Below are positions 8,370-17,083 of a DNA stretch of 64,000 nucleotides, one piece after another. The notes under the pieces were generated by a model, which worked only from the letters and a program-made list of their open reading frames with translations, ran no database searches and had not been told where the DNA came from. The stretch covers positions 62,001 through 126,000 of the forward strand of contig JALHMF010000007.1 in NCBI GenBank assembly GCA_022844205.1, given 5' to 3'. This DNA comes from Xanthobacteraceae bacterium. GTDB lineage: Bacteria; Pseudomonadota; Alphaproteobacteria; Rhizobiales; Xanthobacteraceae. Numbering within the stretch: the stretch's first letter is position 1; each line of letters begins with the position of its first letter. Both the position numbers and the translations under genes were made by a program.

Positions 8370-9677
8370 ATGAAATTCCTGATGTACGTTCCCGAAGAGG
8401 GCGTCCGTCCGCCGGACTGGATGCGGTCTCCCTATTCGGGCCGTGACGCGTCCGCTGGCTATCAGGCAGCGCTCGCAGAATTCGGTCCGGTGGAGCGTAT
8501 CGACAATATCGCTGCCGTTTCGGAACGCGCCGCCGTTCCGAATGAAAACGATCTGCTCGTATGGTTCGGCCCGGCGGAGCAGATGCCCGCCGAGCTTGGT
8601 ATCCGTGCCGTGCTGTTCGCGGAATCGGCTCCCAATATCGGCATCGAAAACCTGCTGATCGAAAGAGCGCTTCGCGAATGGGGCCAACGCTTGACGCGTT
8701 GCAGCCGGGTCATCGTGCCCTCGGCGGCCGCACGGCGGGGCATCAAGACCCTGCTCGGCGAACAGTTCTGTGCCGGTACGGTGGCGTATCCGGCACCGGA
8801 AAATGAGCGTGTTAATTCCGGGCGGATTTCTCCACCTGCTGAGTCTGAAATCAAATTCGGTTCAGGCGTGCTCGACAGTCTGTCGATGCGGCTATCGCCG
8901 GATTTTCTGGTCCCACAGGTGCGGCCGCTCGCGTTTCGCGCGATCCCTGCTCCAGAGCCGCTTCGCAGCGGACCCGCGGGCATCTCCCCGCCAGGAGTGA
9001 ATGAACGCGCGCCGGAAGGAACGACGCAGTTGCGCGGCATCGTTTATGTTTCGGATTTCGACGCCCTCACCGAAAACGCGAATTCATTCGAGCTCATCTC
9101 CGCGTTCTGCGATGCTTTCCGGAATGTTGCCGATGTCACACTGGTGCTTCGTCTCGCGGGCCCGGATCTCGACCGCTCTTCGTCCGTGCTGATCGAGATG
9201 CTCTGCCGCTATGCGCCGGTGCAGTGCCGGGTCGTCGCTTTTCGCGGACCGCTTGACCATGAAACGTATGAGCGGCTGGTTTCCGTTGCGAGTTATTATG
9301 TTCATGCTTCAGGCGCACCGGAGGGCGGTCTTTCCGTCGTGGAGTTCATGGCGCGCGGCGTGCCTGCCATCGTTGCCGCGATTCCGGCGTTTCAGGATTA
9401 TGCGAATGCGGAGAACGCGCTTTTGGTGGATGCAATGCTGGCCGAGAGCATGGGATTGGAGGGGACGAAGACGTTTCCCGCTTCCCGTTACGACGTGAAC
9501 TGGCAGTCGCTGCACGAGCAGTTCGAGCGCAGCTATCAGCTCGCGAAAGACCGCGAACGCTACGAGGCGCTCTCGAAACAGGCGGCGCAATCGACGTCTG
9601 CCCACTGCTCTGTGAAATCCCTGTCGATGCAGTTCGCCGAATTTTTCCGACAGGCGAAACTCGCCGAATTTTCCTGA
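8370..9677 (+). CDS. glycosyltransferase, GT4-like (group 1)
   Basis: A 435-residue soluble protein. Its C-terminal half carries the GT-B fold donor-binding region of group 1 glycosyltransferases: a strand GIVYVSDFDALTENANSFELI followed by a helix, and near residue 315 the motif PEGGLSVVEFMARGVPAIV with the conserved glutamate that contacts the nucleotide-sugar. The N-terminal half is divergent. It would transfer a sugar from an activated donor in the cytoplasm. It opens the glycan island and is followed 18 bases later by a second, related glycosyltransferase, so the two probably form an operon. Donor and acceptor are unknown. Confidence 0.8.
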   Translation: MKFLMYVPEEGVRPPDWMRSPYSGRDASAGYQAALAEFGPVERIDNIAAVSERAAVPNENDLLVWFGPAEQMPAELGIRAVLFAESAPNIGIENLLIERALREWGQRLTRCSRVIVPSAAARRGIKTLLGEQFCAGTVAYPAPENERVNSGRISPPAESEIKFGSGVLDSLSMRLSPDFLVPQVRPLAFRAIPAPEPLRSGPAGISPPGVNERAPEGTTQLRGIVYVSDFDALTENANSFELISAFCDAFRNVADVTLVLRLAGPDLDRSSSVLIEMLCRYAPVQCRVVAFRGPLDHETYERLVSVASYYVHASGAPEGGLSVVEFMARGVPAIVAAIPAFQDYANAENALLVDAMLAESMGLEGTKTFPASRYDVNWQSLHEQFERSYQLAKDRERYEALSKQAAQSTSAHCSVKSLSMQFAEFFRQAKLAEFS

Positions 9678-9695
9678 GCGGATGAAACGCGCAGC

Positions 9696-11441
9696 ATGAT
9701 CTTCATCGTTTACTCCGAAACCAACAAGACGACGATCGAGAGCAATCTCGGCCTGTCGGAGTACAGCTATTATTTTGTGCTGAAGGAATTCCTGCCGGCG
9801 CTGGAAAAACTCGGCACGGTGAGGCAGGTGCAGAAGCCCGGCACCGAGGTCGACCCGATCTATCTCGATGCGAAGAAGCGCGGTGAAGAGTGCGTGTTCC
9901 TCTCGTTCTCGCCGCCGCACCGGACAACGCTCGGTCTTTCGTGCCCGACGATTCCGGTCTTCGCATGGGAGTTTGACACGATCCCGTCGGAGACCTGGTT
10001 CGGCGAGACATTTCAGGACTGGCGCTATGCGCTGAATGCCACGGGCCGCGCGATCACCCATTCGAGCTTCGCCGTCGGCGCGGTGAAGAAGGCGATGGGT
10101 GAGGCATTTCCCGTCGCCTCGATTCCCGCTCCGGTGTGGGACCGTTATGCGGCGATGGCATTGCCGGACGCCGATCCGCTGGCGAAAGCGGTGACGATCC
10201 GGGCGGCCGACCCGGTCACCGATACAAGAACATTCGACTGGAAGAAAATCGCGACCGCCTACAAGCAGCTCGAGCGAGGCGACAAGGGCAAGGCCAACGA
10301 GGCCGAGCTTGCAGGCGTGGTCTATACGTCCGTGCTCAATCCGTTCGATGGGCGCAAGAATCTGAATGCCATCCTGCGAGCATTCTGCTGGGCGCTGCGC
10401 GACGCGGAAGACGCGATACTCGTCCTCAAGCTCGTCTCGCGAAAATCCAGCGTGCCGCTGGAACGCATCATGCTGGAGCTGTTCCGGCAAATGCCGTTCC
10501 GCTGCCGCGTTATTCTGGTCAACAGTTACCTGAACGACGAGGAATATGAAAAACTCTTTCGCGCAACAACCTATGCGGTGAATGCGTCGATCGGCGAGGG
10601 GCAGTGCCTGCCGCTGATGGAATATATGTCGGGCGGAAAGCCCGCGATCTCGCCGCGTCATACGGCGATGGAGGATTACATCTCGGAGGCGAATGCGTTT
10701 CTGCTGCGTTCCTCGCCGCGCGCGGCGTCGTGGCCGCCCGATCCGCGCAATGTGATGGCGGCGCGTTCGCAGCAGGTGGATACCGAATCCATCGCCCGCG
10801 CATTCCGTGAAAGCTATCGCGTCGCGAAACAGGACCCGGCGCGCTATTGCGCGATGGCGAAGGAAGCGAATGCGGCGCTGAAAAATTATTGTTCTTCGCC
10901 GCTCGTGCGGGAACGGCTGCTGGATTTTCTGAAGCTGCCGCCCGCTTTGAGACAGGACGACGGAGAATTCGGCCGGCTCAAGCCGCGCGACATTGGCTAT
11001 CCGCTCGGCCTGCCGCTGGATTTCACGAAAGAGGTCGATGCGCGGCGCTATCTCTTTTCCGGCTGGAGCCAGTTCGAATACGGCAAGGGATCCTGGTCGG
11101 ATGGCGACACCGCCGAGCTTGCCTTTAATCTCGCAAAAACCGCGCGTCCGCTGATTCTGAGCGCAAGGCTGACGGCCTATGTCAATGCGATCAACGGCAG
11201 CATGAATGTGAACGTGTCGGCGAACGGCACGCGCCTCGCGCAATGGAGGTTCAGCCGCAGCCGGGTCTACGAATGGGAGCATGTGTCGCGCACGGCGGAA
11301 ATCCCGGCGCATCCCGGGGGCGAAATCCGCATCCGCTTCGACATCAAGTATCCCACGTCTCCGGCGCGGCTCGGTATTTCCATCGACGAGCGCATGCTCG
11401 GCATCGCGCTGGAGGAACTCGTGATCGCGGAACAGAAGTGA
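9696..11441 (+). CDS. glycosyltransferase with C-terminal beta-sandwich-like domain
   Basis: The 581-residue protein has a GT4-like core up to about residue 420, with the donor-site motif SIGEGQCLPLMEYMSGGKPAI near residue 300, clearly related to the gene upstream. After it comes an extra domain of about 150 residues (from LPLDFTKEVDARRYLFSGWS), rich in alternating strands such as LSARLTAYVNAINGSMNVNVSANG. This resembles a carbohydrate-binding or jelly-roll module found at the ends of some bacterial glycosyltransferases. That module may hold the glycan acceptor. The next gene starts inside its stop codon (GTGA), showing translational coupling. Confidence 0.78.
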   Translation: MIFIVYSETNKTTIESNLGLSEYSYYFVLKEFLPALEKLGTVRQVQKPGTEVDPIYLDAKKRGEECVFLSFSPPHRTTLGLSCPTIPVFAWEFDTIPSETWFGETFQDWRYALNATGRAITHSSFAVGAVKKAMGEAFPVASIPAPVWDRYAAMALPDADPLAKAVTIRAADPVTDTRTFDWKKIATAYKQLERGDKGKANEAELAGVVYTSVLNPFDGRKNLNAILRAFCWALRDAEDAILVLKLVSRKSSVPLERIMLELFRQMPFRCRVILVNSYLNDEEYEKLFRATTYAVNASIGEGQCLPLMEYMSGGKPAISPRHTAMEDYISEANAFLLRSSPRAASWPPDPRNVMAARSQQVDTESIARAFRESYRVAKQDPARYCAMAKEANAALKNYCSSPLVRERLLDFLKLPPALRQDDGEFGRLKPRDIGYPLGLPLDFTKEVDARRYLFSGWSQFEYGKGSWSDGDTAELAFNLAKTARPLILSARLTAYVNAINGSMNVNVSANGTRLAQWRFSRSRVYEWEHVSRTAEIPAHPGGEIRIRFDIKYPTSPARLGISIDERMLGIALEELVIAEQK

Positions 11442-12379
11442 GCGAAGTCCCCCAGCCCCTGATCCTCCGCGATCTCGCGGAGGCGAGGATCGTGCCGATC
11501 ACGGTGCCGGGCGTGGAACTGGTGTGCAATCCTTCCGTCGCGCGCGACGGCGATGGCTTCCGCGCGCTGATCCGCGCCGTGAACTATCGATTGAAACCGA
11601 ACGGCTATCACATGCCCGTCGCCGGCGGCATCGGCTCCACGATGTGGATGGCGACGTTCGACCGCGCGCTGGAAATGACCGGCGTCGAGCAGGTGGACGA
11701 CAGCGGCTTCCGGCACGGGCGCGCGGAGCGCGGCTTCGAGGACGGGCGGCTCTTTCGCCGGCGCGGCGAGTGGTGGTTCTCCGCGACGGCGCTGGAGCGG
11801 GTGAAGCCGGTCGTCACCGCGATGGCGCTGTGCCGGCTGGAGGGCGCGCGCATCGCGGCCTGTTCGTATATTCGCTCGCCACTGCAAAATCCGTTCGAAA
11901 AGAACTGGATGCCGCTCGCGCGCGGCGACAGCGTGGTCTGGATCTACCGCATCTCGCCGATGCAGGTCGTGCGCGGCGTGCGCGACGAAATCCCGGAGTT
12001 CGCCGAGCTGAATCCGGGCCTGCCGCGATTCCACGGCTGGTCCGGCTCCTCGCAATGCGTGCGCTATCGCGGGCGCTGGCTCTGCGTCCTGCACCGGCGC
12101 AGCGAGCCGGCGATCCGCTACGACCATGCGTTCGTGGAGTTCGACGACGCGTTCAGGATCACGCGCGCGTCGGCGGACTGGCGCTTCGAGAACGAGCGGG
12201 TCGAGTTCTGCGCCGGGCTCTGCTTCGCGGGCGAGGACGCGATCCTCAGCTACGGCGTGATGGACCGCGAGGCGCGCATCCTCCGCATGCCGCTGCAACA
12301 GGTGGAGGCAATGCTCAGCCCCGGCGTCGGCGGCGGGCTGCGGGCCGCGATCGGGCGGATTTTTCGCCGGGGAGAATGA
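11438..12379 (+). CDS. five-bladed beta-propeller protein, GH43/GH130-like
   Basis: A 313-residue protein whose blade motifs recall GH43/62/130 superfamily propellers: CNPSVARDGDGF near the start, a GFEDGRLFRR segment resembling the FEDPRL motif, NPFEKNWMPL, then FHGWSGSS and, at the end, VEFCAGLCF with LSYGVMDREARI. Family members include mannoside phosphorylases and arabinanases, but here the catalytic acids are not certain, so it may bind or trim a glycan rather than be a classical phosphorylase. There is no signal peptide. The GTG start overlaps the stop of the glycosyltransferase before it, so both are made together. The function is inferred only. Confidence 0.62.
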   Translation: MSEVPQPLILRDLAEARIVPITVPGVELVCNPSVARDGDGFRALIRAVNYRLKPNGYHMPVAGGIGSTMWMATFDRALEMTGVEQVDDSGFRHGRAERGFEDGRLFRRRGEWWFSATALERVKPVVTAMALCRLEGARIAACSYIRSPLQNPFEKNWMPLARGDSVVWIYRISPMQVVRGVRDEIPEFAELNPGLPRFHGWSGSSQCVRYRGRWLCVLHRRSEPAIRYDHAFVEFDDAFRITRASADWRFENERVEFCAGLCFAGEDAILSYGVMDREARILRMPLQQVEAMLSPGVGGGLRAAIGRIFRRGE

Positions 12380-12458
12380 CCGGGGATTGGCGGCGTTGCC
12401 GTTTCGCGCAATGATTGCAGGGACGCCTACGAGCCGCCCGCCGTACAGGTACAATACG

Positions 12459-13412
12459 ATGCCGACGCTTTCCGACGACGAAATCATCCGCGCGCTTTAT
12501 GAGGGCGTGCTGGGCCGGGAGCCCGATCCCGGCGGACTGCAAAACTACCGCGCCCGGCTGAAGCAGGGCGCGAAGCTCGGCGAGCTGATCGAGGAGTTCA
12601 TTCGTTCGGAGGAATTCAGGAAGAAAGCAGGGACGCTGACCGGCTCCGGATCGAACGGAGTTCAGGTCGATTACCAGGCGGTGGCGCGAAACGATCACAG
12701 ACGCAGCGGGTGGCAGACCTTTGAAACAGCTGAACTGTATACTGGAGTTTCGATTAGGCCGGACGATACCGTGGTCGATGTGGGGTGCGGTGACGGCGGC
12801 AAACTTTCATTTTGCGCGCATTTTGCCAAGAAAGTCATCGGCATCGACATCGACCCGGAGCGTGTCGAAAAAACCGAAAGTAAATTGAGGCTGCTTGGAA
12901 AAGCGGAATTTTCAGTGATTCAAAGCGATGGCAATCCGCTGCCGCTTGAATCCGAAATCGTCGACCGCATCATCTGCACGGAAGTGTTAGAGCACGTGGA
13001 CGATCCGGCCATTGTGCTCCGCGAGATGGCGCGCATCGGCAAGCGGGGCGCGCTTTATGTGATGACCGTGCCCGATTCCATTCATGAACATGCACGCAAG
13101 AAAGTCGCTCCACCGAGCGCGTTCATGAAGCCGAACCATGTGCGTATCATCGAGCGTGACGAATTTGCCAGAATGGTCGAACAGGTTGGTTTGCGAATCA
13201 AGGGACATTTCTTTCATGGCTTCTACCAAGCAGTTCTAACCACTCTTCATTGGAAATGCCGCTTAGACCCAGAAACCAAAAGGCACCCTGTACTCGATTA
13301 TTGGGCTAAGACTTGGGATGAAGTTCTTAAGTTGCCTGAAGGGAAAATCTGTAAGGAGGCACTAGATACAGCAATGCCTAAAGCACAAATAGTTATTGCA
13401 GAAAAATTGTAG
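12459..13412 (+). CDS. class I SAM-dependent methyltransferase with N-terminal DUF4214-like domain
   Basis: The ATG at 12459 starts a 317-residue protein. Residues 1-55 form a DUF4214-like helical unit (ALYEGVLGREPDPGGLQNYR). Motif I of the methyltransferase, VVDVGCGDGGKLSF, follows near residue 105, then GIDIDPERVE and the post-motif IICTEVLEHVDDP typical of methyltransf_11/UbiE-like enzymes. It resembles the gene at 714-1700 in layout. The base composition changes inside the gene: up to about 13200 it is GC-rich like its neighbours, while the last 70 or so codons are AT-rich and use different codons, as does the DNA that follows. This suggests a recombination junction within the coding region. 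The acceptor is unknown. Confidence 0.82.
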   Translation: MPTLSDDEIIRALYEGVLGREPDPGGLQNYRARLKQGAKLGELIEEFIRSEEFRKKAGTLTGSGSNGVQVDYQAVARNDHRRSGWQTFETAELYTGVSIRPDDTVVDVGCGDGGKLSFCAHFAKKVIGIDIDPERVEKTESKLRLLGKAEFSVIQSDGNPLPLESEIVDRIICTEVLEHVDDPAIVLREMARIGKRGALYVMTVPDSIHEHARKKVAPPSAFMKPNHVRIIERDEFARMVEQVGLRIKGHFFHGFYQAVLTTLHWKCRLDPETKRHPVLDYWAKTWDEVLKLPEGKICKEALDTAMPKAQIVIAEKL

Positions 13413-13682
13413 GTTCAAGAAAACCGCATGGATCGACAAATCTAATTCAAGGTCAGAAAACTAAATTTTTTAGGATTTCTTTTAATTTATCAAATTCTTT
13501 TTGGATGGATTTGGATGTGTGTTTATCCAGAATACGTTTTTGCGAATCATTTTTGCTAGAACGCCTCCCCAAAGTTTTCTCTGTGGAATTTTTTTTGTTA
13601 CCACTGATCTGATTCCAACAATTGACCCATCGCCAATTTCCGCTCTCTTTACCTTGGTTATTCAATTTTATATAATATTCTT
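13413..13682. other. AT-rich intergenic stretch inside the glycan island
   Basis: This stretch is markedly AT-rich compared with the rest of the window. Short open frames exist on both strands (a lysine-rich one on the minus strand, 13453-13665), but none has a clear start site or family likeness. It forms part of the foreign-looking block from about 13200 to 14240. Confidence 0.6.
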
Positions 13683-14240
13683 ATGATCGATCATCAATAT
13701 CGCTGTATTTTTATACATCAAAGGAAATGCGCGGGCGTTTCTATTTCAAGAGCATTTAATTTTAAAAATTTCGACGATAAAGATGGATCGTTTCATATTT
13801 ATAATGATGGGGTCCAATCGAAGAATTGGACCGATAGGCCCGCAGATTATTTTATTTTTTCCGTCGTTCGTAATCCGTTTGACAGGCTAATCTCTGGTTG
13901 GAAGCATATTGAAGAGACTAAGCATCTTCCATTAGAGCAAGTCGTGGAGAACTGGCCGCAACAGAGGCCAGCTTGGGGTCATATTACGCGTCCGCAAATT
14001 GATATGCTGCGAAGCAAAGAAACGGGACAATTAGTCACTCATGATTTAATTCGTTTCGAAACATTGCAATCCGATTTTGATCGAATATGCAATAAAATTG
14101 GAAAGCCACGATTTGATTTACCGCACGCAAATGCGAGTATTCGCGAGCGCGACTACAGAAGATATTTTACACCACATACTCGAAGATTGACTGAGAAGCA
14201 GTTTTCAGAAGATTTGGAAGCTTTCAATTACGATTTTTGA
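13683..14240 (+). CDS. sulfotransferase family protein, copy 1 (AT-rich)
   Basis: A 185-residue Sulfotransfer_2-like protein. The 5'-phosphosulfate-binding loop is FIHQRKCAGVS at about residues 10-20, and the 3'-phosphate-binding segment is SVVRNPFDRLISGW near residues 60-73. Both contact PAPS in this superfamily. It would transfer sulfate from PAPS to a sugar hydroxyl. It is much richer in A and T than the two paralogues that follow, although the protein is plainly homologous over its whole length, especially to copy 3. This argues that copy 1 came from an AT-richer genome. The PAPS-producing genes cysD and cysNC lie 3 kb downstream. Confidence 0.85.
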   Translation: MIDHQYRCIFIHQRKCAGVSISRAFNFKNFDDKDGSFHIYNDGVQSKNWTDRPADYFIFSVVRNPFDRLISGWKHIEETKHLPLEQVVENWPQQRPAWGHITRPQIDMLRSKETGQLVTHDLIRFETLQSDFDRICNKIGKPRFDLPHANASIRERDYRRYFTPHTRRLTEKQFSEDLEAFNYDF

Positions 14241-14260
14241 GGAAGGAAGCCTTTATTGGT

Positions 14261-14878
14261 ATGATCGACCACAAGCATCGCTTTATTTTCATCCACCAGC
14301 GCAAGGTGGCCGGCATGGCGATTGCCCATGCCTGGGGCTACTCGAAAATCGTCGAGAAACTCGCTGAAGAAGACCGTGGCTACGCGCTCAACCGCGCCTA
14401 TGTCCCCGATGAAAGCGATTTTCACAAATACAATAACGGTGCCCGCGCAATGGCATGGCCGTCGCGCAGCGAGGAAGAGCGGAAGTATTTTGTGTTCTCC
14501 GCCGTGCGCAATCCGTTCGACCGCCTGATTTCCTCGTGGAAATTTCTTATCTGCACGCGGGACAGGACGCTGCTCGACGTGCTCCAGAACATGCCGATGG
14601 ACTGGAACAGCTACGAACATTTGAGCCGCCCGCAGGTGGACATTCTGCGCGACCGCAACACCGGCCAGCTCGTGACGGACGACCTGATCCGCTACGAAAC
14701 GCTGCAAGAGGATTTCGACCGCATCAGCGATAAGGTTGGAAAGCCTCGCGTCCGTCTGCCGGAGATCAATGTCAGCGTGCGTGACCGGGGCTATCGTCAA
14801 TATTTCGATCCGCTTACGCGCAAACTGGCGGAGCGGTATTTCGCGGATGACCTTCAGACGTTCGGTTATGAGTTTTGA
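14261..14878 (+). CDS. sulfotransferase family protein, copy 2
   Basis: The second of three tandem paralogues, 205 residues. It keeps FIHQRKVAGMA (with Val where the other two have Cys) and SAVRNPFDRLISSW, and carries an extra insertion of about 20 residues after the first helix (KLAEEDRGYALNRAY). The insertion could alter acceptor choice. The ATG at 14261 aligns exactly with the starts of the paralogues; the open frame from a TTG at 14237 overlaps the previous stop, and GGAAGG lies between. Codon use is GC-rich like the host genome. Its last 30 bases are almost identical to those of copy 3, which hints at recent duplication or gene conversion. Confidence 0.84.
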   Translation: MIDHKHRFIFIHQRKVAGMAIAHAWGYSKIVEKLAEEDRGYALNRAYVPDESDFHKYNNGARAMAWPSRSEEERKYFVFSAVRNPFDRLISSWKFLICTRDRTLLDVLQNMPMDWNSYEHLSRPQVDILRDRNTGQLVTDDLIRYETLQEDFDRISDKVGKPRVRLPEINVSVRDRGYRQYFDPLTRKLAERYFADDLQTFGYEF

Positions 14879-14893
14879 CGAAGCGGATTGCCC

Positions 14894-15451
14894 ATGGTCG
14901 ACCACAAATACCGTTGTATCTTCATTCATCAGCGCAAATGCGCGGGGGCATCGGTAGTCCGGTCGTTCGGTTACGATTTCAACGACGGGCCGGGCACGGA
15001 TTATTACCGGTTCAATCAGGGCGTTCAATCAAAGGACTGGAACGAGCGGCCCACGGATTACTTCGTCTTTTCGGCCGTGCGCAATCCGTTCGACCGCCTG
15101 ATTTCCGGCTGGAAGAATAATGGCGATACGCGAGTGATGCCGCTTGAACAGATTGTCGAAAACTGGCCGAGTGAATTCCACGCGCATATGCACATCACGC
15201 GGCCGCAGGTGAACATCCTGCGCGACCGTAAAACCGGCAAGCTCGTGACCGAAGACCTCATCCGCTTTGAAACTATGCAAGCTGATTTCGACCGTATCTG
15301 TGACAGGCTCGGCAAGCCACGGGAGACAATGCCGCATATCAATAGCAGCGAACGCGAGCGGGACTATCGAAAATATTTTACCGCCTATACTCGAAAACTT
15401 GCCGAACAACATTTCGCCGACGACCTTCAGACGTTCGGTTATGAGTTCTGA
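14894..15451 (+). CDS. sulfotransferase family protein, copy 3
   Basis: The third tandem sulfotransferase, 185 residues, the same length as copy 1 and closely similar to it (shared blocks CIFIHQRKCAG, GVQSK, RNPFDRLISGWK, HITRPQ, LIRFET, DFDRIC). PAPS-binding loops are intact. The ATG at 14894 is preferred over a TTG at 14888 because it matches the paralogues. It ends with DDLQTFGYEF exactly as in copy 2. Its stop overlaps the ATG of the family 25 glycosyltransferase (TGATG), so translation of the two is coupled. Having three copies suggests sulfation of different positions or sugars. Confidence 0.85.
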   Translation: MVDHKYRCIFIHQRKCAGASVVRSFGYDFNDGPGTDYYRFNQGVQSKDWNERPTDYFVFSAVRNPFDRLISGWKNNGDTRVMPLEQIVENWPSEFHAHMHITRPQVNILRDRKTGKLVTEDLIRFETMQADFDRICDRLGKPRETMPHINSSERERDYRKYFTAYTRKLAEQHFADDLQTFGYEF

Positions 15452-16209
15452 TGATCCCCGTCCACGTCATCAGTCTCAAGCGAACACCCGACCGGCGCGC
15501 GGCGGTACAGGCCCGGCTCGACGCGCTCGGCATACCGTTCCGGTTCTTCGATGCCATCGACGGCTACGCGATGAGCAAGGCTGACATGGACGCGCACGGC
15601 GTCCGCCGCAATCCGCTGGGACATGAGGTCGATCCTGGCGATGTTGGCTGCTATCTCAGCCATATCGCGCTTTATCGAGAGCTTGCCGGCGGGCCCGATG
15701 ATTTCGTCTGCGTCGCCGAGGACGATGCCGTGCTGCAGCCGGACGTGCGGCTGTTTCTTGAAGAGAAGAATCTGCGCGCGCTGCCCGCCTTCGATGTGCT
15801 GCGCTTCCGTCATGAGCCAGGATTCCGGCTCCCGGTTGCGTCGTTCATGGGCTACAGAATCTTCGCACCATACAGGCCGACGGTCAGCACAAGCTTCCAG
15901 GTTTATTCGCGTTCGGGGCTCGACCGTATTCTAAAAAACATTCCGCCACCCTTCATGGGGATCGATCTCACACTATTTGCCCACGGCATCATCCCTTGCC
16001 TGCGCGTACTGGCGGTGCGTCCCGCACTGAGCAAGCTTACTGGCGAACGCAGCACGATCCACACGCACAACCCGGAATTCGCGACGGGCGGACCTGCTGG
16101 CTGGCACATCCTCGGCTGGTACATCTTCCAGCGCATGGCGCGCCTGCGTGTCTTCCGGAATTTTGTGATGCTGTGGGGGGTCGGGGCACTGCGCCGTCTG
16201 GTGCGCTAG
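15451..16209 (+). CDS. glycosyltransferase family 25 protein
   Basis: The 252-residue product begins IPVHVISLKRTPDRR, the classic N-terminal strand and basic motif of GT25 (LPS beta-galactosyltransferase LgtB/LpsA type). It continues with FFDAIDGYAMS, the GCYLSHIALYREL helix and VAEDDAVLQPD, where the acidic pair serves as the metal and UDP-sugar site. Members add galactose or another hexose to the LPS core or other glycans in the cytoplasm. The gene is translationally coupled to the sulfotransferase before it, which supports a role in the same glycan. Confidence 0.88.
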   Translation: MIPVHVISLKRTPDRRAAVQARLDALGIPFRFFDAIDGYAMSKADMDAHGVRRNPLGHEVDPGDVGCYLSHIALYRELAGGPDDFVCVAEDDAVLQPDVRLFLEEKNLRALPAFDVLRFRHEPGFRLPVASFMGYRIFAPYRPTVSTSFQVYSRSGLDRILKNIPPPFMGIDLTLFAHGIIPCLRVLAVRPALSKLTGERSTIHTHNPEFATGGPAGWHILGWYIFQRMARLRVFRNFVMLWGVGALRRLVR

Positions 16210-16240
16210 CATGCAAACGATACAATAATCCGAGGTGCAA

Positions 16241-17014
16241 ATGCCGATCCGGGAAGCGGAAGATTACCTGAGCGGGCCGTTCCAGAAAGTGTTTGGCTGG
16301 TGCTCGCCGCATTTGTGGCAGGCAATCGAGCCGCTGCATCTTTTCCAGGCTTCGCTCGGTATCCGCAATCCGGTTGCCGAGATCGGCGTGCAGCATGGAA
16401 AATTCCTGCTCGGCCTGATCAAGACGGCGGGCGCTCCGGCGGGAAATTTCGCCATCGATATTTTTTCGCAGCAGCAGTTTAATCTGGATCAGTCCGGGAA
16501 CGGCGGCAGAATCTCGTTCGAGAACAATCTCGACAAGACATCCATTCCGCGCGGAGCCGTGGAGATTCTCGAGGCGGACAGTCTTGCTCTCAACGCCGAT
16601 CAGCGTGCGGAAATTCGCAGAAAAAGCGGCGGCTTTTCGTTCTTCAGCGTCGATGGCGGCCATAGGCCCGAGCACACGATCAACGACGTGCTGTTCGCCA
16701 TCGAAGCGAGCGTGCCGCAGGGCATCATCTTCGTCGACGATTATTACAATCTGGATTGGCCCGGCGTGCACGAAGGGATCGCGAAGCTCTATCTGCTCTC
16801 GGCTCCGCGCTTCGTTCCGCTTCTCTATCTCTGCAACAAGCTGTTTCTCTGCAATCTTTCCTATCATGGAAAGATGCTTGAGGTCGTGGAGAACCACATA
16901 GCGGCGCATTTCCCGGCGACGATCGTGCGTCGGAAAAAGCTTTACGGCTACGATATGCTTGCGATCACCGTGGACGAGAGCAAGCCGCTCTATACCTCGC
17001 TGTCCGTGCGATGA
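16241..17014 (+). CDS. class I SAM-dependent methyltransferase (methyltransf_24-like)
   Basis: A 257-residue protein. Motif I reads AEIGVQHGKFLLGLIK, followed by NFAIDIFS. The mid segment SFFSVDGGHRPEHTINDVL, with IIFVDDYYNLDWPGV after it, is typical of methyltransf_24/cephalosporin hydroxylase-like methyltransferases that act on sugars and appear in capsule and O-antigen clusters. The ATG at 16241 has a GAGG sequence six bases upstream; a GTG six bases earlier is less likely. A terminator follows at 17084, so it is the last gene of the glycan transcript before cysD. Confidence 0.75.
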   Translation: MPIREAEDYLSGPFQKVFGWCSPHLWQAIEPLHLFQASLGIRNPVAEIGVQHGKFLLGLIKTAGAPAGNFAIDIFSQQQFNLDQSGNGGRISFENNLDKTSIPRGAVEILEADSLALNADQRAEIRRKSGGFSFFSVDGGHRPEHTINDVLFAIEASVPQGIIFVDDYYNLDWPGVHEGIAKLYLLSAPRFVPLLYLCNKLFLCNLSYHGKMLEVVENHIAAHFPATIVRRKKLYGYDMLAITVDESKPLYTSLSVR

Positions 17015-17083
17015 CCCTGCGACAAATGCAGGATTGATTCCGCTGGAACAATGGTCCTATAAACCTCGAGAAATCCTTGTTAC

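Noticed and set aside
9309-11312. Long minus-strand open frame (667 codons) opposite the glycosyltransferase genes
   Set aside because: It is arginine- and histidine-rich, lacks family motifs and lies wholly antisense to two well-supported genes; long shadow frames are common in GC-rich DNA.
13453-13665. Lysine-rich minus-strand frame in the AT-rich gap
   Set aside because: No ribosome binding site or recognisable motif; AT-rich DNA gives Lys/Asn/Ser-rich frames by chance. Listed only as part of the AT-rich block.
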